A DNA stretch of 60,027 bases from Verrucomicrobiaceae bacterium (GTDB taxonomy: Bacteria; Verrucomicrobiota; Verrucomicrobiia; Verrucomicrobiales; Verrucomicrobiaceae): contig JARXAL010000221.1 of NCBI GenBank assembly GCA_029865835.1, forward strand, positions 1-60,027. The letters are read 5' to 3'. Positions 36,069-44,612 of this stretch are shown here, one piece after another (position 1 is the stretch's first letter; each line of letters starts with the position of its first letter). A program made the translations under genes and the position numbers. The notes beneath the pieces were generated by a model, which did not search any database, was not told the DNA's origin, and saw nothing but the letters and a program-made list of their open reading frames with translations.

Positions 36069-37412
36069 ATGCCGATAAGCGTGCCGGATTTGTTCTCTGT
36101 GACGGCGGCTGTGTGTTTCGGGGTGGTGCTGCCGTGGGCGCAGCGGGTGGATGCCGGGTCGCCTGCATTGCTTCGAACCCTGGCCCTGTGGGGATTGCCT
36201 TTTCTGGTGTTGGCGGCGAGTTGGGAGCGGGGACCGATGGCGGCAGTGCTGGCGATGCCGGCGATGGTGTATGCGCTTTGGCTGTTCGCTTATGGTGCGG
36301 GGCGTTTTCTTGCGAATGCCGGGGAGTCGCCGGCGGTGAGTTGGCTGGAGGCGCTGTCTTCGAGTGGTCCGCTGGTGGCGGCGACGGCTTGGGTGTGGTC
36401 GCGCTACAACAGTCAGTTCGCGGGGTTTCCTGAGCCTTTGGCGACTCTGACGGTGGTGCATTTTTCAATCACGTTCGGAGTGCTGCCAGCGGCGCTGGTG
36501 GCTTGGACGCGGGCGATGCCTGATCGTCCCGGTCGGGGTGTGCAACATGCGGCGCTTTGGATTTACACGCTTTCCGCGCCGCTAACGGCGCTATGCTTTG
36601 CGCTGCGGACGGAGGTGATGCGGCCAGGGGCGGTGGAGGCGGTTTGTGCGGTGGCGTTTGCTACCGGGTTCAGTGTTTGGTGGGCAGGGATCGGGTCGAA
36701 TCGGGCGCGAGGGGCAGGTTTGCCGTTGGTCGTGGGGTTCGGGTTGGGAGCGGGTTATACGGTAACTCAGCATATGGGTTGGCCGTATTTGAGCATCCCT
36801 CAAATGTTTGGGATTCATGGGGCGCTGAACTTGATCGGGTCGGTTGCGCTGACGGCGTGGGCTCCAGTGCGCGCTGTGGTGCCGGGTGCTCCGGCTCCTG
36901 AGGCGCGGTTCCCAGTCGTCATGGGAGAAGCGGAATCCGCGCTGTTTGTGGACAAGCATCGGCGGGATTTAGGACCGTGGTCTGAAGCGGCGTTTGGACG
37001 CATGAAGGAGGCGCTGCTGGGGTATCGATTTTATCCGGCAACAACGATGGTGCGGAGGACGCAATTTGAGGAGGAAGGCAGGGCTGTGCGGGTGGGGGAT
37101 CGGATTGGCATGGGACTTTTGCTGCCCAACTTGCCAGGATTGCCGGCGGTTTGTTTGCCGGCGGTCGTGGAGGTGCATGAGGTGTTCGATGGCACGGAAG
37201 CGGTCCGGTTAGGCTATCGCACGACGACCTTTCATTACGGCCGTGGCCAATGGCTGGCGGAGGTGAGTCGACAGGAAGATCGGTTGGTGTTGGAGGTGCG
37301 CGCCCATGTGCGCCCAAGCCGCTGGTTTGTCTGGCTGGGCCTGCCGGTGTATCGGCGGTTTCAGCTGGGCGCTTTCCGCGCGGGGTGCGCGAATTTGCAG
37401 GCGTTGATTTGA
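36069..37412 (+). CDS. YndJ-like membrane domain fused to DUF1990
   Basis: This is a 447-residue two-part protein. Residues 1-265 contain about seven membrane helices in the pattern of YndJ-like proteins (LLRTLALWGLPFLVLAAS, VVHFSITFGVLPAALVAW, FGIHGALNLIGSVALTAW). Residues 285-447 form a soluble domain resembling DUF1990: WSEAAFGRMKEALLGYRFYP, VRVGDRIGMGLLL, VRLGYRTTTFHYGRGQWLAEV, then VRPSRWFVWLGLPVYRRFQLG. In other bacteria the two domains occur as separate neighbours, so the fusion supports a shared, still unknown role. It is convergent with pepP, whose stop lies 9 bases away. Confidence 0.78.
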   Translation: MPISVPDLFSVTAAVCFGVVLPWAQRVDAGSPALLRTLALWGLPFLVLAASWERGPMAAVLAMPAMVYALWLFAYGAGRFLANAGESPAVSWLEALSSSGPLVAATAWVWSRYNSQFAGFPEPLATLTVVHFSITFGVLPAALVAWTRAMPDRPGRGVQHAALWIYTLSAPLTALCFALRTEVMRPGAVEAVCAVAFATGFSVWWAGIGSNRARGAGLPLVVGFGLGAGYTVTQHMGWPYLSIPQMFGIHGALNLIGSVALTAWAPVRAVVPGAPAPEARFPVVMGEAESALFVDKHRRDLGPWSEAAFGRMKEALLGYRFYPATTMVRRTQFEEEGRAVRVGDRIGMGLLLPNLPGLPAVCLPAVVEVHEVFDGTEAVRLGYRTTTFHYGRGQWLAEVSRQEDRLVLEVRAHVRPSRWFVWLGLPVYRRFQLGAFRAGCANLQALI

Positions 37413-37421
37413 GCCCGTGGG

Positions 37422-38708
37422 CTATTTCATCAACGCCTCGATCTCTTCGGCTTCGATGGGGATGTCGGCCATGAGGTCGGTGTTGCTGGTTTCGCCGATG
37501 AGGATGTCGTTTTCGAGGCGGATGCCGAGGCCTTCTTCGCGGATGTAAATGCCAGGTTCGACGGTGAACACCATGCCTGCTTGGACGGGCTGCCAGGCGG
37601 GTGGAACGTCATGGACGTCGATGCCGAGATGGTGGGAGGTGCCGTGCATGAAGTACTTTTTGTACAGCGGCTTTTCGGGGTCCTGATCGGCGACGGCTTT
37701 GGGGTCGATGAGGCTGAGACGGATCAATTCGTCATTCATGAGTTCGCCGACTTTTTCCTGATATTCGCGGATGATGACGCCGGGTTTGAGCATGTCGCAA
37801 CAGGAACGGAAAACGCGCAGGACGGCGTTGTAAACATCGCGCTGACGGTCGGTATAGCGACCGTTGACAGGAATGCTGCGGGTGAGGTCGGCGTTGTAGT
37901 TGGCGTATTTGGCGGCGATGTCGAGGAGAAGCACTTGGCCGTCTTCGCAGCGGCAGTGGTTCGTGACGTAGTGCAGCACGCAGGCGTTCGCGCCACTGGC
38001 AATAATGGGGGTGTAAGCGAAGCCGCCGGAGCGCTTGCGGATGAATTCGTGGGCGAGCTCAGCTTCGACTTCAAACTCGTGAACACCAGGACGGACGAAT
38101 TTTAACAAACGCATGAAGCCGTCCCGCGTGATGCGACAGGCTTCTTGGAGGAGCGAGATTTCGTGGGGGCTCTTGATGCCGCGCAGGGGATAGAGAACGG
38201 GCGAAAGGCGCTCATAACGGTGCAGAGGATACTCATGCTGGCAGCGGCGGGCGAAGCGGAGTTCACGTGTTTCGACTGCGATGCTGGCGCGGGGGTGTTC
38301 GTTGCCATTGAGGAAAACGACGGAGGCTTGGCACATCAGCTGGCGGAAGAGGATCTCGAACTCGGAGGTCCAGACGATTTTTTGAATGCCAGAGCGTTCA
38401 CGCGCTTGGGCTTGGGTGAGTTTGTCGCCCTCCCAGATGGCGATGAGTTCGGAGGTCTCACGAACACAAAGGATTTCCCGTTGTTTGGGATCGGGAGCAT
38501 CAGGGAATAGGATGAGAACGGTTTCTTCCTGATCGATGCCACTCAGGTAGTAAAGGTCGCTGTTCTGAGCAAAGCCAAGCGTGCCGTCGGCATTGGTGGG
38601 CATGATGTCATTGGCATGCAAAATGACGAGTGCACCGGGCGGCAGGGCGGCGGCGAGGCGGCGGCGGTTTTCTATGAAGAGTTCAGCGGGAGCAGGTTGG
38701 TAGCGCAC
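37422..38708 (-). CDS. pepP: Xaa-Pro aminopeptidase (AMPP family)
   Basis: The protein is 428 residues from GTG 38708 (MRYQPAPAELFIENRRRL), which aligns with the usual AMPP N-terminus. The track's TTG start 23 codons earlier translates a short dispersed repeat and is unlikely. The N-terminal domain has FAQNSDLYYLSGI. The pita-bread metallopeptidase domain carries the metal ligands in LLLDIAAKYANYNADLTRSIPV (two Asp), MHGTSHHLGIDVHDV (His), VFTVEPGIYI (Glu) and the final Glu in GIRLENDILI. It removes N-terminal residues that precede proline. It lies 99 bases downstream of the protease/pseudoprotease pair on the same strand. Confidence 0.93.
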   Translation of the reverse strand: MRYQPAPAELFIENRRRLAAALPPGALVILHANDIMPTNADGTLGFAQNSDLYYLSGIDQEETVLILFPDAPDPKQREILCVRETSELIAIWEGDKLTQAQARERSGIQKIVWTSEFEILFRQLMCQASVVFLNGNEHPRASIAVETRELRFARRCQHEYPLHRYERLSPVLYPLRGIKSPHEISLLQEACRITRDGFMRLLKFVRPGVHEFEVEAELAHEFIRKRSGGFAYTPIIASGANACVLHYVTNHCRCEDGQVLLLDIAAKYANYNADLTRSIPVNGRYTDRQRDVYNAVLRVFRSCCDMLKPGVIIREYQEKVGELMNDELIRLSLIDPKAVADQDPEKPLYKKYFMHGTSHHLGIDVHDVPPAWQPVQAGMVFTVEPGIYIREEGLGIRLENDILIGETSNTDLMADIPIEAEEIEALMK

Positions 38709-38730
38709 AGGGAGCAGTCGGTAAGTTTCG

Positions 38731-38766
38731 ACAGGATTAACAGGATTGCGCCAGATGAACAGGATT
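38731..38766. repeat. Short ACAGGATT repeat cluster
   Basis: Three copies of ACAGGATT lie at 38731-38738, 38740-38747 and 38759-38766, between the pseudoprotease and pepP genes. On the minus strand they read AATCCTGTTAATCCTGTC, a short dispersed repeat I recall near gene starts in many environmental genomes. No other copy was seen in this window. Confidence 0.6.
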
Positions 38767-38807
38767 TTGATGGGCAAATTTCGAGGCCGCCCGATGAATC
38801 CGTCAGG

Positions 38808-39908
38808 CTACTTAGCCGGTCTTTTGGCAGCAGCGGGATGGCGGTCGGCTTCGAGCCATTTCTCGAGCGCATCGCGAAAACGCTCCATGGGTAGGGCAAA
38901 GGTGGTGATGCGATCGGCGCGGGCGATGTTCACGGCGATGGCGCGTCCTTGCAGATCGAAAACGGGGCCGCCCATGTCATGCGGGAAAAGGGGCAGATCG
39001 TGCTGGAGAATTTCGGGGAAATCGTCGGTGCGGATGGAGATGCCGCCGTTGGCATAGTCGTCGCCTTCCCAGTTGGCGACGATTCGGGAGCGACTGGCGA
39101 GACGCACGCGTTTGCGGATTTCCTTGCCTTGACGTTTGATTTTGATTTCGACCTCGTCACCGATTTGGTGCTTCTGGATGATGACATTGACCTCGGGAAT
39201 GGAGGAGGCGCGTAGACCGTCGACAGTGACCAGGAGGTCCTCTTCCTTGAGGCCAGCGAGAGCGGCGGGGCTTTCTTCGGCGATGCCATTGATTTGCAGG
39301 CCGCCGTCGGTGGGTTTGCCTGAGATCCCAAGAGCGGCTCCGAGCCCCGGGATGGGACGGCGGGAAGCACTTAGCACACCGAGGCGCAGGTCGAAAATAG
39401 GGACGCCTTCAACGCCTTCTTCTAAAGCGGTCAAAGCGGGGGAAACCAGCCAGTGTCCCAAGCCAGCCGACACGGACGGAGCCCAAGTCACTGGGATGAC
39501 TGAGATCGGTCGGTTGTCGGGGGAAAGAGCCTGGCCGAGAACGAGGTCGAGTTTCACGTCGCGGCGGACTTCGCGCACGGCCCACGTGTCATCACTAGGA
39601 CGGGGGCGAAGACGGCAATCGTTCAGATGCAGGATTTCGGAGGCTTTGGAGATGAAATAGCCTTCCTGGCCGACAAAAGTGACCCCTACCAAAGCGCGGC
39701 CTTTGGCGTCCTCCAACCAACCGCTGGACGGCAGCACTTGGCGGGAGAGAGTCTGCAAGGCGCGGCGAACTTCGGGTCCATTGACCAATGGCAGGGGGAG
39801 GAGCGAATCGGGTAGTTTTTCGAGACGACTTTCTGCCGCTGCCGTGGAAAGAAGCCCCAGCAGCAACCCTGACGCTGCAAAAAAGATTCTGGTGAAGCGT
39901 CGGGTCAT
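38808..39908 (-). CDS. Catalytically dead trypsin-like protein with internal PDZ domain
   Basis: This 366-residue exported protein has a signal peptide (RIFFAASGLLLGLLSTAAA). The fold is related to the HtrA-like protease encoded just upstream, but the catalytic residues are gone. The His region reads VTFVGQEGYFISKASEIL (no His), and the GDSGGP equivalent reads HDMGGPVFD (Met for Ser); only an Asp segment (KLDLVLGQAL) is kept. The PDZ domain (GLQINGIAEESPAALAGLKEEDLLVTVDG) sits before the GGP strand rather than after it, so the PDZ is inserted in, or followed by, part of the protease fold. It probably acts as scaffold or regulator. It overlaps the active protease gene as ATGA. Confidence 0.82.
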   Translation of the reverse strand: MTRRFTRIFFAASGLLLGLLSTAAAESRLEKLPDSLLPLPLVNGPEVRRALQTLSRQVLPSSGWLEDAKGRALVGVTFVGQEGYFISKASEILHLNDCRLRPRPSDDTWAVREVRRDVKLDLVLGQALSPDNRPISVIPVTWAPSVSAGLGHWLVSPALTALEEGVEGVPIFDLRLGVLSASRRPIPGLGAALGISGKPTDGGLQINGIAEESPAALAGLKEEDLLVTVDGLRASSIPEVNVIIQKHQIGDEVEIKIKRQGKEIRKRVRLASRSRIVANWEGDDYANGGISIRTDDFPEILQHDLPLFPHDMGGPVFDLQGRAIAVNIARADRITTFALPMERFRDALEKWLEADRHPAAAKRPAK

Positions 39909-40951
39909 GGCTTGGATCCGGGGGCTTTTTGAGGTGGCTGGGCTTCCAGTTCTGCTTCAGCAGGTTTCTGCCCCAGCTTCACTTCGAGGACGCGCTCCAG
40001 ATCACCGCGTCGAATCTTGATCGTGATCAGGTCCCCGGGGGCCCTTTGGCGGACAATGGCGGCGAAGTGACTGTCGTCGATGAGGGATTCTCGATTCACT
40101 TCAAGCAGACGATCCGCCATTTTGAGTCCTGCGCGTGCGGCGGGTGATTCGGGAATGACTTCTTCAACTTCAATGGCGGCGGGATCAGCGGCCGAACGCA
40201 TGACAGATACGCCCAGATAGCCGCCGCTTCCAGTCGCCCAGGTTTGGATGACTTGACTTCCTTTCATGCGATCCCAGGAGCGGAGGAAGGGGGCCATGGA
40301 GACATGGACGTTTTGATTTCGTTCGGACAAGATCTGGCTGTGGATGCCGATGAGCTTGCCTTTCAAGTCAAACAGCGGACCTCCCGAGTCGCCACCCATA
40401 AGAACACAGTCGGTCTCCAGGCTATTGGCCTTTTGTTTGAGCACCCGCCCGACCCGGAGCACGAGACCACGCTCTTTGTCCCAGCCACCGGGGTGCCCTA
40501 GCGCGAAACACCAACTGCCGACACTGACTTTGCCGACATCACGCTCCACTTCGACTAAGGGCCAAGTGCGCTTTTTGTTACGGCGGTCGAGTTGGGCGAG
40601 ACCGGCGTCGGTTTTGTCGTCGAGACCCAGAGCGGTGGCTTTTTGCAGGGTTCCATCAGGCATGACGACCGTGATTCTGGCCCCTGGTTTCATGGTGACG
40701 TGAGCAGCGGTCAAGATGAGCCCGTCTGGCGAAACGATGACGCCGCTGGCAGTTCCGTCGCCATGACGCAGAACGACGAGCGATTGGCGAACGCGGCCGA
40801 GGTGCTCCTGCACGGTTTTTTGTACCTGCATCAGCGCCGGAATGTCGAGAGCCGGGGCGGGAGCCACCTCTGCCAAGCTGGGCAGACCAACTGTCAAAAG
40901 CGTCCCCGCTACGAAAGGCAGAAGGCACGCAAAGTTGGGAAATGAAGACAT
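39905..40951 (-). CDS. HtrA-like trypsin/PDZ serine protease
   Basis: The protein is 348 residues from ATG 40951, chosen for its signal peptide (MSSFPNFACLLPFVAGTLLTVGLPSLAEV); the track's start adds 35 codons. The full catalytic triad is present: His in GVIVSPDGLILTAAHVTMKPG, Asp in LDDKTDAGLAQLD and Ser in LMGGDSGGPLFDLKGKLIG. One PDZ domain follows (GGYLGVSVM, VEEVIPESPAARAGLKMADRLLEV), then a Pro/Ala/Glu-rich tail. It should degrade or process misfolded envelope proteins, as DegP/DegS do. It is divergent from lpdA and translationally coupled to a dead homologue. Confidence 0.93.
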   Translation of the reverse strand: MSSFPNFACLLPFVAGTLLTVGLPSLAEVAPAPALDIPALMQVQKTVQEHLGRVRQSLVVLRHGDGTASGVIVSPDGLILTAAHVTMKPGARITVVMPDGTLQKATALGLDDKTDAGLAQLDRRNKKRTWPLVEVERDVGKVSVGSWCFALGHPGGWDKERGLVLRVGRVLKQKANSLETDCVLMGGDSGGPLFDLKGKLIGIHSQILSERNQNVHVSMAPFLRSWDRMKGSQVIQTWATGSGGYLGVSVMRSAADPAAIEVEEVIPESPAARAGLKMADRLLEVNRESLIDDSHFAAIVRQRAPGDLITIKIRRGDLERVLEVKLGQKPAEAELEAQPPQKAPGSKP

Positions 40952-41083
40952 GGCAAGGACAGATACGACGACCGGAAGGAAGTTGCAACGCTCCATGGGT
41001 CCGATTCCTCTCGGAAAGACGGTTGAATTCACCGTTCCCCTGCGCTTTTCTGCCACGTTCCCTATTTTCCTAAACTACCACAC

Positions 41084-42460
41084 ATGAAATACGATCTCAT
41101 CGTCATCGGCGGCGGACCTGCCGGATACGTCGGCGCCATTCGGGCAGCTCAACTTGGCAAAAAAGTAGCCTGCGTGGAAATGGATCGGGCCGGCGGCACC
41201 TGTTTGAACTGGGGGTGCATTCCGACGAAGGCACTGCTCAAGAATGCGGAGTTGTATCACACGCTCAGCCATCGTGCGGAGGAGTTCGGTCTGAAGATTA
41301 GCGGCCTGGAGTATGACTGGAGCAAGGTCATCGGACGCAGCCGGAAGGTTTCGGACAAGCTTTGCGGTGGCATCGAGTTCCTGTTCAAGAAGAACAAAAT
41401 CGACTATGTGCGCGGCACGGCGACGATTCCAGCCGCTGGCAAAGTGGAGGTCACCGCTACGGATGGCAGCAAGGAAACGCACGAAGCCACGAACATCCTG
41501 ATCAGCACGGGTGCGACCAGCCGCGACATGCCCGGGTTGCCTTACGATGGCCAAACGGTCATCAGCAGCCGGGAAGCGATGACGCTGGAGAAGCAACCGA
41601 AGAGCATTGTCATCATCGGCGCGGGCGCGATTGGTGCGGAATTCGCTTATTTCTTCAATGCCTACGGCACCCAAGTGACGATGGTGGAGATGGCGCCGAA
41701 TCTTTTGCCGGTGGAGGACACCGAGGTCAGCCAGACTTTGGAAAAGTCCTTCAAGAAACAGGGCATCCGCTTTTTGACCAACACCAAGACGACCGCCGCC
41801 AGCACGGACGGGACCAAGGTCAGCATCACCGTTGAAGGCGCGGCCAATGAGACAATCGAGGCGGAGGTTTGCCTCGTTGCCATCGGGGTGAAGCCCGTGA
41901 TGCCAGGCGGCGTTGAGTTCAAGCTGACTGAGCGCGGCTGGTTGCACACGGATGACCGTTATCAAACCAGCGTCCCTGGGATCTATGCGGCCGGTGACAT
42001 CATCGGGCCCCCTTGGCTCGCACACGTCGCGAGCTACGAGGCAATCCAGTGCATCGAGGGTCTCTACACCAAACACAAGCCGAAGAAAGTCGGTGTGTTC
42101 CCCGGCTGCACCTACTGCCATCCACAAGTGGCGAGCATCGGCCTCACCGAGCGCGCGGCCAAGGAAAAGGGTCTCAAGTTCAAGGTCGGCAAGTTCCCTT
42201 ACGTCGCCAGCGGCAAGGCTCTGGCTGCGGCGGAACCCGAAGGTTTCGTCAAGATTCTCTATGGTGAACCGCACGGCGAGATCCTAGGCGCGCACATCAT
42301 CGGCAGCGAGAGCACCGAGATGATCGCCGAGATCGGCCTGGCCATGAACCTCGAAGCCACCTGGGACGAGATCGAAGCCACCATCCACGCGCATCCAACG
42401 CTGAGCGAGATGATCAAAGAGGCGACAGAAGTCGCCAAGGGGCATCCGATCCACGTTTGA
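41084..42460 (+). CDS. lpdA: Dihydrolipoyl dehydrogenase (E3)
   Basis: This is a 458-residue flavoprotein. The FAD-binding start DLIVIGGGPAGYVGAIRAAQLG, the redox-active disulfide in GGTCLNWGCIPTKALLKNAEL, the NAD-binding loop VIIGAGAIGAEFAYFFNAYG and the C-terminal HAHPTLSEMIKEA with the catalytic His all match E3. It regenerates lipoamide for the pyruvate, 2-oxoglutarate and glycine-cleavage complexes. None of their E1/E2 genes is adjacent. A membrane protein gene follows 14 bases later. Confidence 0.97.
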   Translation: MKYDLIVIGGGPAGYVGAIRAAQLGKKVACVEMDRAGGTCLNWGCIPTKALLKNAELYHTLSHRAEEFGLKISGLEYDWSKVIGRSRKVSDKLCGGIEFLFKKNKIDYVRGTATIPAAGKVEVTATDGSKETHEATNILISTGATSRDMPGLPYDGQTVISSREAMTLEKQPKSIVIIGAGAIGAEFAYFFNAYGTQVTMVEMAPNLLPVEDTEVSQTLEKSFKKQGIRFLTNTKTTAASTDGTKVSITVEGAANETIEAEVCLVAIGVKPVMPGGVEFKLTERGWLHTDDRYQTSVPGIYAAGDIIGPPWLAHVASYEAIQCIEGLYTKHKPKKVGVFPGCTYCHPQVASIGLTERAAKEKGLKFKVGKFPYVASGKALAAAEPEGFVKILYGEPHGEILGAHIIGSESTEMIAEIGLAMNLEATWDEIEATIHAHPTLSEMIKEATEVAKGHPIHV

Positions 42461-42474
42461 GGTTGAGGTGAATC

Positions 42475-42900
42475 ATGAAGGCGATCATCGAGCACTTGAT
42501 TGTGGCGGTGATCGCCGTTGGGATGGCGCTCGTAGGGTATTGGTTGATCGGATGGTATCGGGATGGTTCAACCAGCCATCCCTTGGTTGAGTGGAAAGAT
42601 CCAGGGTGGGTAGTTTGGTCTTCCACCGCTTCCATCGCGACTTGGTTTATCCTTTATCGCATTTGTCGGTTATTGCATTGGCATGTCTTGCCCATTATGG
42701 GCGTTCTTAGCCCACTCATTGGAGGCATCCTTTTCTTTATACCTTACACGCTGCTACCTTGGATGATCATTTTCGGTTGTGCGCCGGTGGTCTTCCCCGT
42801 CGGAATTGCGACAGGCTTATTGATTAGCATTGCCACATTACCATTTCGACCCAGGGAGGTGCTATGGCGCAATGTGGATGCTTCACCTGCAACCGACTGA
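42475..42900 (+). CDS. Four-helix membrane protein of unknown function
   Basis: This 141-residue protein is largely hydrophobic, with about four helices (IIEHLIVAVIAVGMALVGYWLIGW, WSSTASIATWFILYRICRLLHW, VLPIMGVLSPLIGGILFFIPYTLLPWMIIFG, GIATGLLISIATLPF). No family is recognised. The coding sequence is noticeably richer in A and T than the neighbouring genes, which may point to acquisition or relaxed selection. It starts 14 bases after lpdA and ends before convergent nadB. Confidence 0.66.
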   Translation: MKAIIEHLIVAVIAVGMALVGYWLIGWYRDGSTSHPLVEWKDPGWVVWSSTASIATWFILYRICRLLHWHVLPIMGVLSPLIGGILFFIPYTLLPWMIIFGCAPVVFPVGIATGLLISIATLPFRPREVLWRNVDASPATD

Positions 42901-42939
42901 GTTGACTGCGCCGATAGTGAGAACACCTTTTTATAAGCC

Positions 42940-44550
42940 TCAATAACGCCGCACCACCTGATCCTCCGGTGGGCGGGTGTCGTCTTTTTCGGGGTAGTCG
43001 AGGGTGTAGTGCAGGCCGCGGCTTTCGTGGCGGCGGATGGCGCATTCGACGATGAGGGAGGCGCACTCGACGAGGTTGCGCAGTTCCAGGAGCTCGCTGG
43101 TGATGCGGAAATTCCAGTAAAACTCCTGCACCTCCCGCTTCAAATTACGGAGGCGGGCGGCGGCGCGCTGCAGGCGCTTGGTGGTGCGCACGATGGAGAC
43201 GTAATCCCACATGAGGCGGCGGATTTCATCCCAGTTGTGGTAGATGACGACGAGCTCGTCATTGTCCTCCGCATCACCCGTTTGCCAGGGCGGCACATCG
43301 ATGGGCAGCGCCTCTTCGCGACCCATGGGCAGTTTTCGCAGCAGGTGATTCACGGCGCGGTGGGAAAGTACAACGCACTCGAGCAGGGAATTGCTGGCGA
43401 GGCGGTTCGCCCCATGAAGACCGGTGCAGCCGACCTCTCCGACGGCACAGAGACCGCGGATGCGAGTGGCGCCGTTGATATCAGTCTGCACGCCACCGCA
43501 TTGATAGTGCGCAGCAGGCACCACAGGGATGGGGTCCTTCGTGATGTCGATGTCGACCTCCAGCAAGTTTTTGTAAATGGTGGGGAAGTGGGCGGTCACG
43601 AAGTCGGCGGGCTTGTGACTGATGTCGAGGTAGACACAGGGGCCGCCAGTGCGTTTGATTTCGTGGTCGATCGCGCGGGCGACAACGTCACGCGGGGCCA
43701 GCGAGCCGCGCGGGTCGTACTTGTGCATGAATTCGTTGCCTTCCTTATCAACGAGTCGGGCACCTTCGCCACGCATGGCTTCGGTGATGAGGAAGGAACG
43801 TCGCTCGGGATGATAAAGGCAAGTGGGATGAAACTGGATGAACTCCATGTTGGCCACACTGGCTCCCGCCCGCCAGGCCATAGCCACGCCGTCCCCAGTA
43901 GCGACTCGGGGGTTCGTGGTATAAAGATAAACGCGGCCGCTGCCGCCTGTGGCTAAGATGACCCGGTCCGAGCGCAACGCGACGACGGTGTCGTCTGACT
44001 CACGCAATACGTAGAGTCCTAACACACGATCTTCGGAGACGTAGCCCAGTTTTGATGTGGTGATGAGGTCAATGGCGAAGTGGTTTTCCAACAAGGTGAT
44101 GTTGGGCTCGGCCCGAACGGCGGCGAGGAGCTTTTCAGAGATCTCCCGACCCGTGGCGTCGGCGGCATGCAGCACGCGGCGCTGTGAGTGACCGCCTTCG
44201 CGGGTGAGATCAAATTCCAGATGCCCATCCTTGGCTTCTCTCTGGTCAAAGTCGACACCCCAGTTCACAAGTTCGTCGATGCGTGCCGGTCCCTCGGTGA
44301 CGATGGTGCGTACGGCCGCCTCATTGCAAAGCCCGGCACCCGCGATCAGCGTGTCCTGAACGTGCTGCTCGATGCTGTCTTCGTCACTGGTGACGCAGGC
44401 AATGCCGCCTTGAGCCCAATTCGAGTTGGAATCCAGCGCACCACGTTTGGTAACGACGGCAACAGTTCCGTGTCGCGAGGCATGAAGCGCTGCCGAAAGA
44501 CCGCCGGCACCGCTGCCGACGATGATGAAATCAAATCGTGTCATCTTCAT
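42940..44550 (-). CDS. nadB: L-aspartate oxidase
   Basis: This 536-residue FAD enzyme shows FDFIIVGSGAGGLSAALHAS, SNSNWAQGGIACVTSDED, the covalent-flavin-free active-site region GGHSQRRVLHAADATG, and the C-terminal signature CAVGEVGCTGLHGANRLASNSLLECVVLSHRA. It oxidises aspartate to iminoaspartate, the first step of de novo NAD synthesis. ATG codons at 44550 and 44544 are both possible starts. It is the last gene in a minus-strand run after panC (62-base gap); nadA and nadC are not present. Confidence 0.96.
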   Translation of the reverse strand: MKMTRFDFIIVGSGAGGLSAALHASRHGTVAVVTKRGALDSNSNWAQGGIACVTSDEDSIEQHVQDTLIAGAGLCNEAAVRTIVTEGPARIDELVNWGVDFDQREAKDGHLEFDLTREGGHSQRRVLHAADATGREISEKLLAAVRAEPNITLLENHFAIDLITTSKLGYVSEDRVLGLYVLRESDDTVVALRSDRVILATGGSGRVYLYTTNPRVATGDGVAMAWRAGASVANMEFIQFHPTCLYHPERRSFLITEAMRGEGARLVDKEGNEFMHKYDPRGSLAPRDVVARAIDHEIKRTGGPCVYLDISHKPADFVTAHFPTIYKNLLEVDIDITKDPIPVVPAAHYQCGGVQTDINGATRIRGLCAVGEVGCTGLHGANRLASNSLLECVVLSHRAVNHLLRKLPMGREEALPIDVPPWQTGDAEDNDELVVIYHNWDEIRRLMWDYVSIVRTTKRLQRAAARLRNLKREVQEFYWNFRITSELLELRNLVECASLIVECAIRRHESRGLHYTLDYPEKDDTRPPEDQVVRRY

Positions 44551-44612
44551 GTTACGTGTGCCATCACTCTGTCACTCAATCAATCAAGGTGCAATGTGGG
44601 TATCCGGCAGCT

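Noticed and set aside
35989-36468. N-terminal 160-residue Pro-rich extension of the DUF3820 ORF
   Set aside because: It overlaps the divergent YndJ-DUF1990 gene on the opposite strand and has shadow-type composition; ATG 35988 gives the normal family length.
42560-42582. GGGATGG/CCATCCC inverted repeat
   Set aside because: It lies inside a coding sequence and has no associated feature; a 7-bp stem is expected by chance in 60 kb.
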